DNA from: Selaginella tamariscina
Taxonomy: Eukaryota; Streptophyta; Lycopodiopsida; Selaginellales; Selaginellaceae
Direction of reading: 5' to 3'
Assembly (NCBI GenBank): GCA_003024785.1
Contig: PUQB01000626.1
Location: 79,281-143,280 of the forward strand
Length of the DNA stretch: 64,000 nt
Position numbers and translations under genes: made by a program
Shown here: positions 46,650 to 59,635 of the stretch, piece by piece
Position numbering within the stretch: the first letter of the stretch is position 1
How the letters are laid out: each line of letters starts with the position of its first letter
The notes under the pieces: model-generated
Told to the model about the DNA's origin: nothing
The model's input: the letters and a program-made list of their open reading frames with translations, nothing else
Database searches by the model: none

Positions 46650-47960
46650 TCTAAGTGAATCTCAAATACTATCATATTAGCTAGACGAATGTAGTGGGGA
46701 GCACAATTGCATGCTTCACAAATCTAAGCCTCAATAGTATCCATTAAACTAGTGGAAGTCATATCACTAGCATCATCCCAAGCTATGCTCTTTAAATTAT
46801 CACTAGAAAAACCAAGCCATTAACTTCAATCTAATGACTTTTAGCATATTCAAGATTGACAACTCAGATGCCTTAAGTAATTAAGCATTAAGAGACTATG
46901 CTATATTGGACATCAAGTGTTTAAAACATTCTCCCTCAAAAAAAGTTGTTATCCAATGCTTTTTATTTGTAGTAGATAGCACTCATGAGGTTGTATTTTC
47001 CTTTTTCTCATACATTTCACTCATTACCTTCTCAAAACAAGCTTGAGAAATGGTTCAAGTAGCCTTCCATAAAAGATAAACAAGTTCTAAACTCTTGAAC
47101 TCTTTACGGAAGTTCTCTACCAAATGTCTTATGTAATAACTATGTTCCACTTAGCCAAAAATTTATTGCACACCATCAACAACACCTTTCTGCCGATCAG
47201 AAAGGAATGTTAGGCAATGTTCATCGTTAATTGTATCTTTCAAACGCCAAAGAAACCACCACTGCCAATTTGCATCATTCTCAACATCAACCATGCCAAA
47301 TGCTAAAGGATGTAACTTTCCTTTTGTATTAGCACTAATAGCACTCAATAAGCAGTCAAAGAAGCAGCCCTTAAGATGAGTTTCATTTAGCTTAATCAAA
47401 GACTTACGACATGAGAAACTAGCTAAGCATACTCCAAAAACAATGAACAACTGCTTGAAGCACCCTATCTTATTTCTTTTTTAAATACTTTGCTCCTGGG
47501 ATTGCTCTTTAAAAGCTTCTCATGGTATGACGAAAGCTTTGTGTAAGCCTCTGTGTGATTTTCATGAATCTCTTCAACTACTTCTATTTCCCCCTCTAAG
47601 CTCTCATATAATACATTAACACCATCTTTGCATCTACCATCCTCGATCATGTTTGTCACCTTTAATTTTGATTTTTCTATTAAAGTTTATTAAAACTTAT
47701 TAGCAATCCACATGGAGCTAACTTTTTTTTCCTCGAATGTGTGACTCCTCCACATTAATGAACATTAATGAAAGTTCAAATCAAACAAGTTGACTTTCCT
47801 TATAAAATTGATGTGTGCAACCTCCAAGGGCAATCCTCACTCTTACAAGCTACAATGTACTTTTTCAATCTGATGTAATCACGTGGAGTTCGTGCTGATC
47901 ACAAATAACATTGGTTTTAACCACCTTTTGCAACTCCTTAATGGAATGGAAGCGATCTTC
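46650..47960 (-). mobile_element. MULE (Mutator-like) transposase relic
   Basis: The minus strand reads a MULE transposase: an N-terminal piece at 47,659-47,465 (YHEKLLKSNPRSKVFKKEIR), the catalytic-domain start at 47,450-47,163 (NETHLKGCFFDCLLSAISAN, HPLAFGMVDVENDANWQWWF, LTFLSDRQKGVVDGV) and a decayed part after it to about 46,900. The first conserved acid, D in the family consensus IDGTHLKG, is N in this copy (LNETHLKG); the second sits in FLSDRQKG. A stop directly follows GVVDGVQ. Terminal inverted repeats were not found. Confidence 0.7.
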
Positions 47961-48927
47961 TTTTAGTAATCCTCATTTATCAATATAATCTCTAGTTCCA
48001 AATTGAATAAAATATTCTAAATTATTTTAGTTGAAGGGTGTTAAAGGTTAAATTTTGGAAGTTTAAAATTATAATTTTACCTTTATAAAGTTTTGAATAT
48101 TACAAAATACTTTTAATTTATAATTTTGTAAAATTTGAGGAATACAAATGTAATTTTCTTTTTATTTATTACAGTTTGATAAAAAAAAATCACCTCAAAC
48201 TAAATTGAAAATAGAATGGTAAAATAACACTAATTTATAATTTATTAATTATTAAAAAATTATTAATTAAATATGATTAATGAAAATTAATACTTGTGAG
48301 AAGGTTAATAATAAGCATATTACCAATATTAAAAATTAATTAATTATTAATAAATGTTATTTAAATAATTAAAATTACTAATTATTAAGAGTTAGGAGTT
48401 AATAGAGAGAGAAGCACTATTCATTATCAGGTACTATAAGGCCCAACATTAAGAAAAAAGAAAGGAATTATTAGTTTGTTTTTATTAAATTTTTTATTTT
48501 ATAAATTATTTTTTCAAAACAAATAAAAAATACAATTAATTATTATTTCAAATGTAAGTGGAAAGCTAATTTTTAGAAATATAATATATGGTTTAAATAT
48601 AAATCAACTCAGAGTTTCTTTTAAAAATGGTAATTATAAAAGTTAAAATATAATTTAGCCCCCTTTCTTAATCACAATTAATTAAGTTAAAAATTTGAAC
48701 AATTGTATATGCATTTAAAGGATATAAATTGGAAAGACCTTTAAGGTTAATGTTTTCATTTATATACATAATTTGCTATATATAATTAAAAAAAAAATGT
48801 TCTTCTTTGTTTATCACTAATACAAAAGCGGGGCTGGATTATGAAAGCGTTCCTAATAATCTTCTATTTTATGAGATAGTATACATAAGGATTGCATAGC
48901 TTAAATTTTATTTAATCTTAGAAAAAT
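47961..48927. other. AT-rich stretch without a recognised gene
   Basis: AT-rich DNA. Part of it (about 48,560-48,760) resembles 39,600-39,720 at the edge of the unclassified repeat. Nothing coding seen. Confidence 0.5.
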
Positions 48928-51900
48928 TGTGAGAGCTCGGAATATAGAAATGTGTATCTCCATTAGTTCAGAAACCCTAACTTATATACAAGAGCGAGTG
49001 GTCCAGATTGAATCCAATCCGACGGCTATCAAAATCCACTACGCTAATAATAGTATGTGCACATGCAGCCGTACACGTGGATCTTACATCATCCCCTCCT
49101 CTCGGAAGGGTGTAAGTTGGTTAGGGTTCTCTTGTAGACGGGCCCGGATCTGGAGGAACATCAGGAGGAGGCACTGGTGGATCTGTAGGCGGCACAACTT
49201 GTTCCCGTTGCACAAAATGCTTCAACCGTTGTACATGTACAATCTCCGGAGGATCGGGTTGAATGTCGTGCCGAACCTCATAAACCTGTGGCCCTACTTG
49301 CCGTAGCACTCGATACGGTCCTTTCCACTGAGGAAGGAGACTCTTAGCTAAACCACGTACCGTAAGCTTGGGAAAACGAACCAACACCAGTTCATCAACC
49401 TTGTACTCCGCAGGAGGACGATGATGCGAGTTGTAGCGTTGTTGTTGTCCTACTTGTACGCGGCCCAAGTGTTCTGCTGACTCCGCACGAACCAATGGAA
49501 GAATGCTCGTCAGATACCGATCCCATGACCTAGCATCAGCAGCTCGCGGTAACCGAGAAGGCAAACCCAACTCCGTTGGCAACACCGGGTCATGACCATA
49601 AAAGCTTATATGGGAAGTACCAATGGAACTTTGAACTCCAGTGACATAAGCATATCGGAGAGACGGCAGATAACCATCCCAATCTGAATGTTGAAAGTTC
49701 ACATACTTCGCGATCATCCCCTTGAAGGTTCTGACGAGCCGTTCCACTAAACCATCTGTCTGAGGATGATAAGCACTTGTGAAAGTGTGGCGTATCCCTA
49801 ATCGAGATGTCAAAACATGAAATGCCTCAGCCATAAATGCGGGACCATTATCCGAGAGAATTCGCTCCGGACAAGAATGCTGAAACACGACCCGATTCAG
49901 GAGAAACTGACCAACAGCAGAAGCAGTCGCACTAGCAAGAGCACCAACTTCTACCCAACGAGTTAGGTAATCAGAAGCAATAATAACGTACTCGTTACCA
50001 GCAGTTGACCGCGGAAAAGGTCCCATCAAATCAAATGCCACCAATTCAAACGGACGAGAAACTGCAATTGACTCCAACCGTCCTTCCGAAGCACATGGGG
50101 GAGTATTGCGAGCTTGGCACCACACACAGCTACGCACATACCGAATCACATCTCCTCGCAACTCCGGCCAATAGAAAGATCTGCGCAGCTTCTCCATCAC
50201 CCGACGATGTCCCATGTGCCCGCCAAGAATAGGAGAGTCATGGTAAGCATGGAGGAAGCGTGGAATGAAGATTGAAGGCACCACCAACCGCAAAGGATCA
50301 TCTGGATCAGTCCCCACAAAATAAAGAAGGTCATCCTGAAGGCGATACTGTGAATGTAAATGCCTGAAAGGCAAGTCATCAGCAAGTGATGCAGGATTCT
50401 CAAACCCATCACGAAGCCTTCGAATCCACGGCTCAACCTTTTGAGCTTCCCGAACCTCATCCAAAGACGGCAAATCTAACTCTGCATTCTGCGGACACTG
50501 AATGTCAAGCACAGCAACTGCTGATGGTACGGAATCTTCGTCCAAAAAGTCCACTGAAGCTGGAACAACTGGTTCCTCTGGGGCAACAGAAGAGAGAGAA
50601 GGTGGAAGAGGAGCCCGAGAAAGAGCATCAGCATCAGCCATGGAACTTCCTGGCGATGAACAACTTCAAAGTCGTAAATTTGAAGTTTCAAGGCCCACCG
50701 AGCAGTACGCCCAATCAAATTCTTTCGCTTCAACAACGAAGTGACTGCTGCATGATCGCCTTCCAACAACGTCCGCGAACCATGCAAGTAGGCATGGAGC
50801 TTCTCAAAACCCCAAACTGCTGCTAGACACTCCTTTTCAGTCGTGGAGTAATTCACCTCTGCTGGCTGCAATGTACGGCTGATGTACGCAATGGGATGTC
50901 GTTGGCCAGGAACACTCGTACTCTCCTGCATCAATACACCCCGAGGCCGATGTCAGAAGCATCTACACGCAAGATGAAAGGACGGGTGTAATCCGGGTAC
51001 GCCAAAACTGGAGGAGTCGTCAACAACTCTTTGAGATCTGCAAATGCCTGCTTGCAATCCTTAGACCAAACAAAAGAAGTCATTGACGATTTCAACAACG
51101 CGCGCAACGGTGCAGTACGATCTGAAAGATGATCCACAAAACGACCCAGATATTGTACCTTGCCAAGAAAGCGTTGCACATCATTCACACACTTTGGCGT
51201 AGGGAACTTCAAAACTGCAACTAGTTTGTCAGGATCGACTTGCAAACCTTCACGTGAAATGCGATAACCCAGATAAGTGGTGTCCTTTGATCCAAACACA
51301 CACTTAGATGGCTTCAACTTCAAACCAACTTCCCGCATCGATCCAAAACCTTACGTACATCACCGACATGCTCCTCCCACGTTCCATCCGAATGGATCAA
51401 AACATCATCGATGAAATCGGCAGTCACCTCCGGCATGTCGCAAAGAACCTCATCATCATACGCTGGAAAGTTGCTGGAGCATTGCTCAAACCGAAAGGCA
51501 TCACCAGGAACTCGTACAGGCCAAATGGTGTCCGAAAAGCAGTCTTGGGAATGTCCATGTCAGCCATCGGAACTTGCCAATATCCAGATGCGAGATCTAA
51601 CTTGGTGAACCAACGGCTCCGCCCCAGTCGATCCAAAAGGTCTGCAGTATGAGGAAGTGGGTACACATCTGAGACGGTTACCTCATTTAACGGGCGATAG
51701 TCAATGCAGAATCGAACGCTCCCATCAGGCTTCGTCACAAGGTGAGGTTCGCACGCCCAAGGACTTCGAGACTTCCGGATAACACCCTTCTCCAACATCT
51801 CTTTGACATTCGCTCGTAAGATCTTGAGCTCCTTTGGTGACCGACGCCGAACAGGTACCTTGATTGGCCTAGCTTCTCCAGTTGGAATAGGGTGGCGTGT

Positions 51901-53798
51901 CGCAATCTTGGCCCCAGATGACAAGTCGAAGTTGAAAAGATCAGCATACTCCTTCTTGAGTTGATCAACAACTACAGCACGACGATCATCTGATGGATCC
52001 AAAGAAGGAAAGGAAGAGCATGAAGGGAAAATGGTTGGAAATAGGGTGAGACAAAAGTGATGGAAGCAGAGGTGGAAGCAGATGGACGAAGTGGAATAGA
52101 AGTAAGAGGAATGGAAGAAAGACGAGGGAGAGTCAAACAAGGGGGAGACTTTTCAAAGTCACACTTGGCATGATTGCGAGTTAACCAATCCATACCAAGA
52201 ATAAGGTGAAAAGCTTGACTCGGCACCACCCGCAAAGATTGAAGCTCGAGCTCACAATCATCCACACGAACAACAATGTCCACTTCATCCCGCGAACAAG
52301 CATGAGTATGTCCGTTGCCGTACAGAATGAAGACTGGTTCTACCGCACGACGCAAATGAAGGCTGCAACGTGTAGCAACAGATTGAGAAACAGAGGACAA
52401 ACTTGAACCTGTATCCACCAACACTGAAAGGAAAACAGGACGAGGCGTGCGATTAAAACGAGCTTGAAAAGTGAAAACCGGATGATTTGGTGCCGAGTGA
52501 ACCCCTTGATGATACTCCCGAAAGAAAGATGGAGGGGTCACTAATTTATTCGCACGAGGACCCTCCTCTACTCGTGCGATTCGTCGTTTCCCGGAAGATC
52601 CACCGCATCACAACCTTCCACTGCAGCAGCACCAACCGGACGTTGTTGACGCCATGGCCTCCATCCTGGAAATGGGGGACGCCAATCGGGAAACCGTTGA
52701 CAGCGCCGATACGTGTGTCCAACCTCATCACATGCCCAACAACGAACTGTCCACGTCCACGGGCCCCACCTTGTGCTGGTACACGAGCGGCAACAGCCTC
52801 AACCTCCATCGGAGCAGGTCCATCCCCAACATGGAGTGGAACAAGAGCACGTGAAGGCGCAAGTGGGAGAGGTGACGACTCATATCGTTGTGCCAGCCTC
52901 AAAGCATCGTCAAGAGTCACTGGAGCTAGTGCATGCACAAGCCCCACAAGGTCTTGACGAAGTGCTGGCCACAACATACCTAACTTGATGCGTTCCGACA
53001 TGTTAGGTTCTGCACGCAGCAAAAGGCTTCGAAAGCGAACACCAAACTGCATCACCGACTCAGATGGCTCCTGACGAATACGATGCAACTGCTGAAAAGC
53101 ATCATCACAGTCGTCCGCATGCCCAAATGCACGTTTGAAGATCTCTGGAAGAATATTCCAATCTCCACGAGTTGCAACGTCCAGACCATTGTACCACTGC
53201 AACGCCGTCCCTTGAAGACAAGTAGGAAACTCGCAAACACTGAGCACCGTCCCACGAATGATATGTGGCAACCACAGTGAAGTGGTCAAACCAATGGTAC
53301 ACATCATCTCCAGGATTTCCGCGAAAGAAATCCGGTCGGACACGGGGGTTTGCAACATGAGTAGGAGGAGTACCCTGGACTGTGAATGCTGCCATCAACT
53401 GAGAATGATTGTTCAGTTGCACACGCATGGCATCCAACAACTGCATGAGTAACTGCTCCACAGACAAGGGATTTGCCTGTTGTGGATTCATGGACGAAGA
53501 AGAGACAAAATCCACAAAAAGGAATAGATCTAGACAATGGAAAAGCTAGACCTAAGAAGACAGAGAAAATTGATAAAAAGACACAAATCCGAGCACTCCG
53601 TAGGGACAATTAGAGGTGCCCCTCACCTCCACCAATGTGAGAGCTCGGAATATAGAAATGTGTATATCTCCATTAGTTCAGAAACCCTAACTTATATACA
53701 AGAGCGAGTGGTCCAGATTGAATCCAATCCGACGGCTATCAAAATCCACTACGCTAATAATAGTATGTGCACATGCAGCCGTACACGTGGATCTTACA
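48928..53798 (-). mobile_element. Ty3-gypsy LTR retrotransposon, very young
   Basis: About 4.87 kb on the minus strand. In element sense the 5' LTR is 53,798-53,636 and the 3' LTR 49,088-48,928, both TGTAAGATCC...GCTCTCACA. The two LTRs (163 and 161 bp) differ only by one AT dinucleotide, so insertion is very recent. A primer-binding site TGGTGGAGGTGAGGGG follows the 5' LTR. Parts in order: gag (about 53.5-52.6 kb) with a CCHC-like knuckle, aspartic protease (LVDTGSS, about 52.4 kb), reverse transcriptase (about 51.9-51.4 kb), RNase H (about 51.1-50.7 kb) and integrase with an HHCC finger and DDE core (50.3-49.3 kb). Reverse transcriptase before integrase is the gypsy order. No chromodomain is evident. 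It looks nearly whole, with only a few breaks. The flanks AAAAT and AGATT are not a clean target duplication. Confidence 0.93.
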
Positions 53799-54690
53799 AG
53801 ATTAAAATACCTTAATAATAAACGAGTGAATTATATGTTAAAGATATATTTTAATTGAATAGTTTATACTTGATTTTAGTTTTAAATTTTATTTAAGAAA
53901 TTTATTTATTTCAGTTTTAAATTTCAACAAAGTGTACATGTATGTTTATCTAAATGATGTAAAGAATGCGCAAATGAGAAGAAATAGAAATAGAAAAAGA
54001 AATGAGCTTGTTTAGTTAATTATTACATCTCTATGTATACACAAGGTCTGTATGTCATGTGTGAATCATTAATACAACTATACACATTCTTGCAGTGTGT
54101 ATAGTGTGTGTATATGTATGTATACACATACTTATGTGTGTTTGAATGATACATAAAAGTACACAATTATCCACGCATGCATATGATATATCCACACATA
54201 AATGTCGTGTGTACTTTCGTATAATACATGCAAGTTTTGCAAAAATACGCTTATATGTGTATTGTATGCACACAATATACATATACACGCATAAGTAAGA
54301 TCTTATGCATGCGCATGTACATAGACGGAGAGTTTATATTATTAATAAATATACATATTATTTATATAATTACATTAATAATTCAGATATATCACATGCG
54401 TGAATTGTCTAGTATTAAGATTTGAAAAGTCTAGCTATATATTTATATATGTTTTACACTATGGGGTAAACTAGTAGCGATAAAAACATAAACTCCTCTC
54501 TCTCTCACACACACACACTTAATTTATTTTAATTTTAGATTTTATTTAAGAATTTCTAATTATAAATAAGTTATATGTTTAATATTCATACGTGTTCATT
54601 ACATGTTGTGTATAATATTTTTAAGCATATGATCCATGTGTGTGTGTATATCTACATAATTTGATTTAATAAATATTAATTATATTGACT
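53799..54690. other. AT-rich, microsatellite-bearing intergenic stretch
   Basis: AT-rich DNA with CA/TG tracts between the gypsy element and the b561 gene. I see no gene. Confidence 0.5.
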
Positions 54691-54808
54691 TACTAAATTA
54701 GGGTTCGTCCTCGATGCGACAGCTTCACAGAGAGGAGAGATCGATCTCCATATCCACAGATGAACAGCTCCGATCTTCAATAAGGAGATTAACAACACAG
54801 GCAATAGT

Positions 54809-55099
54809 ATGATGGGCGAATATGCCCTCCCAATTTCCCATTTGTTGGGAATATCCTCTGTTGTGTTGGTTTCTATTGGTGTGGTGCTTTCAGGGGAGGC
54901 CTTAAATGGAGTGATCCCAACAAAGAGCTCCTCTTCAATGTAAGTTTTATACATACGCTTTTATAGATCTATGTATATATGTATATATAAATAAACATTA
55001 TGTGTGTGTGTATACACATACGCTTAAGTATATGTAACTGTATATATTATTATTGATGTGTATACAAGTATATCATACACATCCTCAGTTGACCCTCGG

Positions 55100-55149
<50 letters not shown>

Positions 55150-56055
55150 CACGGTTCATGTGTGTATATATAAACAGCTACACATAGCTAATGGAATAAT
55201 ATGTATGCATGCACAGGTCATTCACACACACACACATATATATTGGCTTACTTGTTAATACTTTTGCAGTTTCATCCACTTTTGATGATCGCTGGATTTA
55301 TTTTTCTTCATGGGGAAGGTAAACCAACAACATTTTAAATGAAATTAACCAGCTTAAATTTTAATTAATTAATTAACAGCGAACTTAGTGTATAAAACGG
55401 CTTCGGGGACTAAGAATTACAGGAAGCTATTGCACTTAGTGTTTCAAGGGTTAGCTCTGCTTATGGGATTAATGGGGGTTTACGCGGCGTTTAAGTTTCA
55501 TAATGAGAAGCAGATTGACAATTTTTATAGCTTGCATTCCTGGCTGGGTATTCTAACCATCACCCTTTTCCTCGGACAGGTAACTATTTTTATTATTTAA
55601 TTTTTTTTCATATTATCTATATTAATTTATTTAATATTTTCATATGCTGCACATATTAATAAGTATACAATTTGTACACATAGTTACAAAAGTTGTGTAT
55701 ATATTTTAATATTGGTTTTTTAAACTTTAATAAGTATATAATTAATTTATATTTAATTAAAAATGTTTTACAGTGGATAATGGGATTTGTTACATACTGG
55801 TACCCAGGAGGAGCAGGGTCGACAAGGGTGTCATTTTTACCATGGCATGTGTTCTTGGGACTATTTATTTACATTTTAACCTTGGTAACTGCGGAAACAG
55901 GTATACTGGAAAAGGTAACGTTTTTACAAACCAATAAAATAATTACCAGATATGGAAATGAGGCGTTTTTGGCAAATTCCCTGGGAATTATTTTGGTATT
56001 ATTGGGATTTTTTGTTTTTATTGCACTTTGTACACCCAAGCCTAGGGCAAAATAA
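54809..56055 (+). CDS. Cytochrome b561, transmembrane ascorbate ferrireductase
   Basis: Four exons: 54,809-54,939, 55,270-55,318, 55,380-55,579 and 55,774-56,055. The protein has the b561 core of six membrane helices and the four haem-ligand histidines: FNFHPLLM, YRKLLHLVFQG, YSLHSWLG and FLPWHVFLG. The family moves electrons from cytosolic ascorbate across the tonoplast or plasma membrane to ferric iron or monodehydroascorbate. Exon 1 starts MMGEYALPISHLLGISSVVL, a good family N-terminus, but the continuation FYWCGAFRGGLKWSDPNKEL is in another frame, so one base is missing or extra near 54,870. No start exists in the second frame. The remaining exons join in phase. Probably functional with an assembly error, otherwise recently broken. 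Confidence 0.85.
55098..55151. repeat. (GT)n(GA)n microsatellite in b561 intron 1
   Basis: About 15 GT units followed by about 10 GA units. Confidence 0.9.
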
Positions 56056-56348
56056 TAATAAGATTTTAATTAATTTATAATCGTTTTTGAAAAGTATTTT
56101 TAATTATTACCATTACAAAATTAAATAGGTAGGTAATTATATTGTTAAATAATGTTAAGTATAAATAAGAAATTTTAACTTTTGAATATTTATAAAGTTA
56201 AAACAGGTAATGCGTTTCTTGCTTCGCTATTAAATAAATAAATCATTGTAAAGAAAATATAATATCATTTTCGTCTTAAATATAAAGATAATACAAAATG
56301 CTTAAATGTTTAACTATTTAATCTATGAAATGTTTTAATTATAACTAA

Positions 56349-58685
56349 TGTAAGGTAACTACGGTAAATACGTAGGTTACCCTAGTAATTAAAGTATATA
56401 CGGGATTAATCCTATAATTATAAGATAATTCATTATGGGTTTATAGGATAGTCCAAATATGATTAGGTATATACCTTTTACTTGTATATATAAACCTTTA
56501 CATAAATACAAAGGTTATCTCGAGTTTCCTTTTTTTTTTGTTCTTATTGTATGTTGTCTCGGGTCCTTACATTGGTGGAGCTGCCGATAGTATGTTCAAA
56601 AGGATCTTACATTGGTGGAGATGCCGGGTAGTATGTTCAAAAGGATCCTTACATTGGTGAAGATGCCGGGTAGTATGTCCAAGAGGAACTATATATAAGT
56701 ATTGTTGATTCTATGTCGTGATGTTGATTTTTAATGCTTTTGTGGTATGTTGTTGATTACCAATGCTTTGTAGTAGTTGATTTTTATCACCTTCGTGGTG
56801 TGTTATGTTATTAATTTTTGCTATCTTTGTGATATGTTATGTTGTTAATTTTTATAGCCTTTGTGGTGTATTGTGTTGTTAATTTTTATTACTTTTACGA
56901 TATATGTTAAGTTGTGGATTTTTGAGTTTTTTTATTATGTTAATTTTGAGTCACCTTTACTATTTTTAATGAAAATAAAGAATTTTTATTTTTTTTTCAC
57001 ATGGAAGGAGAAGGAAAGTTACAAGTGCATAGATTAAGAAAGTAAAGTATGTGGATGTGATTGAAGAAATATATGGATGTGGTTGAAGAAATATATAAAT
57101 ATGGTTGAAGTAATATGTAGATGTGGTTGAAGAAATTTTTTTCACATGGAAAGAAGTAAAGTATATGTAGTAATAAGGTTCATTCTTAACACCAAGATTC
57201 TTAACACCAAGAATTACAATAAGAGTATGTTTAAAAGACCTAAAAATCGGTATTATGAAGTTCTTAATATTATGGTTACTTTTGTCACGTGGTTGAAGAT
57301 TTTTTTTTTACACGGAAGGGAGTACTATGGTAAATACGTAAGTTACCCTAGTAATTAAGGTATATATGGGACTAATCTTATAATTATAGAATAATCTATT
57401 ATGGGTTTATAGGATAGTCCAAATATGATTAGTATATACCTTTTACTTATATATATAAACTTTTACATGAATACAAAGGTTATCTCGAGTTTCCTTCTTT
57501 CCTTGTGCTGTTATTATATTTTGTCTCGGTCCTTACATTAGTGTAAAGTAACTACGGGAAATATATAGGTTACCCTAGTAATTAAGGTATATATGGGATT
57601 AATCTATAATTATAGGATAATCTATTATGGGTTTATAAGATAGTCCAAATATGATTAGGTATATAATTTTTATTTGTATATATAAACCTTAACCTAAATA
57701 CAAAGGTTATCTCGTGTGTTGTTATTATATATTGTCTCGGGGTCCTTACATTGGTGGAGTTGTCAGTAGTATGTCCAAAAGGATCCTTACATTGGTGGAG
57801 GTGAGGGACATAGCATGTTCAAGAGGAATTATCGGTCTAGCCTAATATAAATATTATTGATTTTGTCGTGATGTTGATTTTTGATGCCTTTGTGGTATGT
57901 TGTTGATTGTCGATGCCTTGTGGGATATTGTTGATTGTTAATGCCATTGTGATGTGTTATGTTGTTAATTTTACAGCCCTTATGATGTATTGTATTGTTA
58001 ATTTTTATTATTTTTACGATATATGTTATGTTGTTGATTTTTGAGTTGTTTTTATTATATTGATTTTGAGTCACTTCTACGATATTTAATAAAAATAAAG
58101 AAGAAAAAAAAAAAAATTTCTCATGGAAGGATAAAATACAAAGAATGATGAAGATTTCATCATCAGGTAATTTATTATAAAGGAGGAGAGTTACAAATGC
58201 ATTGATTAAGCTTTTATACAAAAGTTCTTTATATTATGAAGAAGTATTGATTTTCGCATAAAAAGAAGTATATGTGGATGTAGTTGAAGAAAATATATGG
58301 ATGTGGTTAAGGAAATTTATTTTTTTTACATGAAAGGGAGTAAAGTATTTGTAGTGCCAAGATTCATTCTTAACACTAAGAATTACAATAAGAGTATGTT
58401 TAAAAGATTCAAGAATTGGTATTATGAAGTCTTTAATATTATGGTTACTTATTGTTATATAAGATAACTACGGTAAATATGTAGGTTACCTTAGTAATTA
58501 AGGTATATACAAGGCTAATCCTATAATTATAAGATAATCTATTATGGGTTTATAGGATAGTCCAAATATGATTAGGTATATATCTTTTATTTGTATATAT
58601 AAATCTTAACCTTGAATACAAAGGTTATCTCGAGTTTCCTTCTTTCCTTCTTGTGATGTTATTATATGTTGTTTGGGTCCTTACA
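56349..58685 (+). mobile_element. Tandem TRIM-like short-LTR retroelement array
   Basis: Four direct copies of an LTR of about 220 bp lie at 56,349-56,571, about 57,322-57,537, 57,542-57,750 and about 58,453-58,685. They start TGTAAGGTAACTACGG and end GGGTCCTTACA, so TGTAAGG/CCTTACA is a perfect terminal inverted repeat. A primer-binding site TGGTGGAG... follows the first and third LTR. The internal parts (about 750 and 700 bp) resemble each other, are T-rich, encode no gag or pol and end in a purine tract (GGAAGGGAG). This is the structure of terminal-repeat retrotransposons in miniature, here as a recombined tandem. Some LTRs have drifted, so the array is not young. Confidence 0.8.
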
Positions 58686-58810
58686 TTGCCCTAAGATTTA
58701 GTTCTTCCTAGCTATGGACGACGGTCAAACAGTGCTGTTATATGTTGTCTGGGTCCTTACATTGCCCTAAGATTTAAGTTTCTTCCTAGCTATGGACGAC
58801 GGTCAAACAG
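58656..58810 (+). repeat. About 78-bp tandem duplication at the LTR/TAF5 junction
   Basis: The end of the fourth LTR plus the first 20 codon-region bases of the captured TAF5 (TTACATTGCCCTAAGATTTA... to ...ACGACGGTCAAACAG) occurs twice, at about 58,656-58,732 and 58,733-58,810, almost identical. It shows that LTR end and TAF5 leader were already fused when the duplication happened. Confidence 0.8.
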
Positions 58811-59560
58811 AGCAGGTTGTGCTCGACTATCTGAAGAGGAAAGGCTACAGATCAACAGAGATCGCCTTGCTGCAGGAGCGGGAGCGCAATCAAGACGCGG
58901 CAGACACTGCGCTGATTACTCACATCAGCAATTTCTCCAGGTCGGATAATGATCCGGCACGGTACAAGGATGTTTATAACAAGTTCAGGAACTGGGTGTA
59001 TTCTTTTCTGGATCTCTACAAGAGCAAGCTACTTCGGATTCTTTACCCAGTGTTCGTCCACTGTTACATGGATTTGATTTCGCACAGGAAGCTCGGGACT
59101 TTTTCCAAAGCTTTAGAGCTGATCATGAACCTCAGCATTTGAGAGACTTACAGAAGCTGGAAGGAGTTATCACATCGCAGCACCTTCAGGAGAATGAAAT
59201 CGCTTGCTCATTCCGGGAGAGTAATGTAAACATAAAGATGTGCGAGTATTCCTTCGAGCTTGCAATGAATTGTTTTTGATGCTTGGGATTGTAAACTCAC
59301 ACCTGAATATTAAAGTGCTTCCGGGCCAACCATCTGCGCTAGTCGACGAAGATGAGGAGAACCCTTCATCTAAAGTTCAAGCCGTTGTTGAGTCGAATAA
59401 TGAGACAGAGATCCATTGGGGGATCCTTGAGGACTCTTTAGAGGATAAACATGACAAGGAATTGGCTGCACAAGAGTCCGAGAAAGTTGATTTAGAAACT
59501 GAAGAAGCTAAGAAACGAGCTGCAGAGGGAAAGGTTGGTAAGAAGTCCAAACGGGTCCTT
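58792..59560 (+). pseudogene. TAF5: Captured, intron-free TAF5 5' fragment
   Basis: From ATG at 58,792 the sequence follows the N-terminus of TAF5, the WD-repeat subunit of transcription factor TFIID: a LisH segment (EQVVLDYLKRKGYRSTEIAL), the NTD2 domain (RYKDVYNKFRNWVYSFLDLY, YPVFVHCYMDLI, LRDLQKLEGVI) and the charged linker (IHWGILEDSLEDKHDKELAA, EEAKKRAAEGK). It stops before the WD repeats, so it cannot make TAF5. No intron interrupts about 770 bp, although genes elsewhere in this window have one every 100-250 bp, so it was taken from spliced RNA. It joins an LTR end at the left and a GGGTCCTTACATTGGTG element junction at the right (about 59,553). The frame is broken in places. Confidence 0.82.
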
Positions 59561-59635
59561 ACATTGGTGAAGGTGAGGGGCAGTATGTCCAAAAATATCT
59601 TTACATTGACTTGTGACAACCATATCTTTCTCAGC

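Noticed and set aside
48923-53803. AAAAT/AGATT as a target duplication of the gypsy element
   Set aside because: Only three of five bases agree, so no target duplication is claimed.
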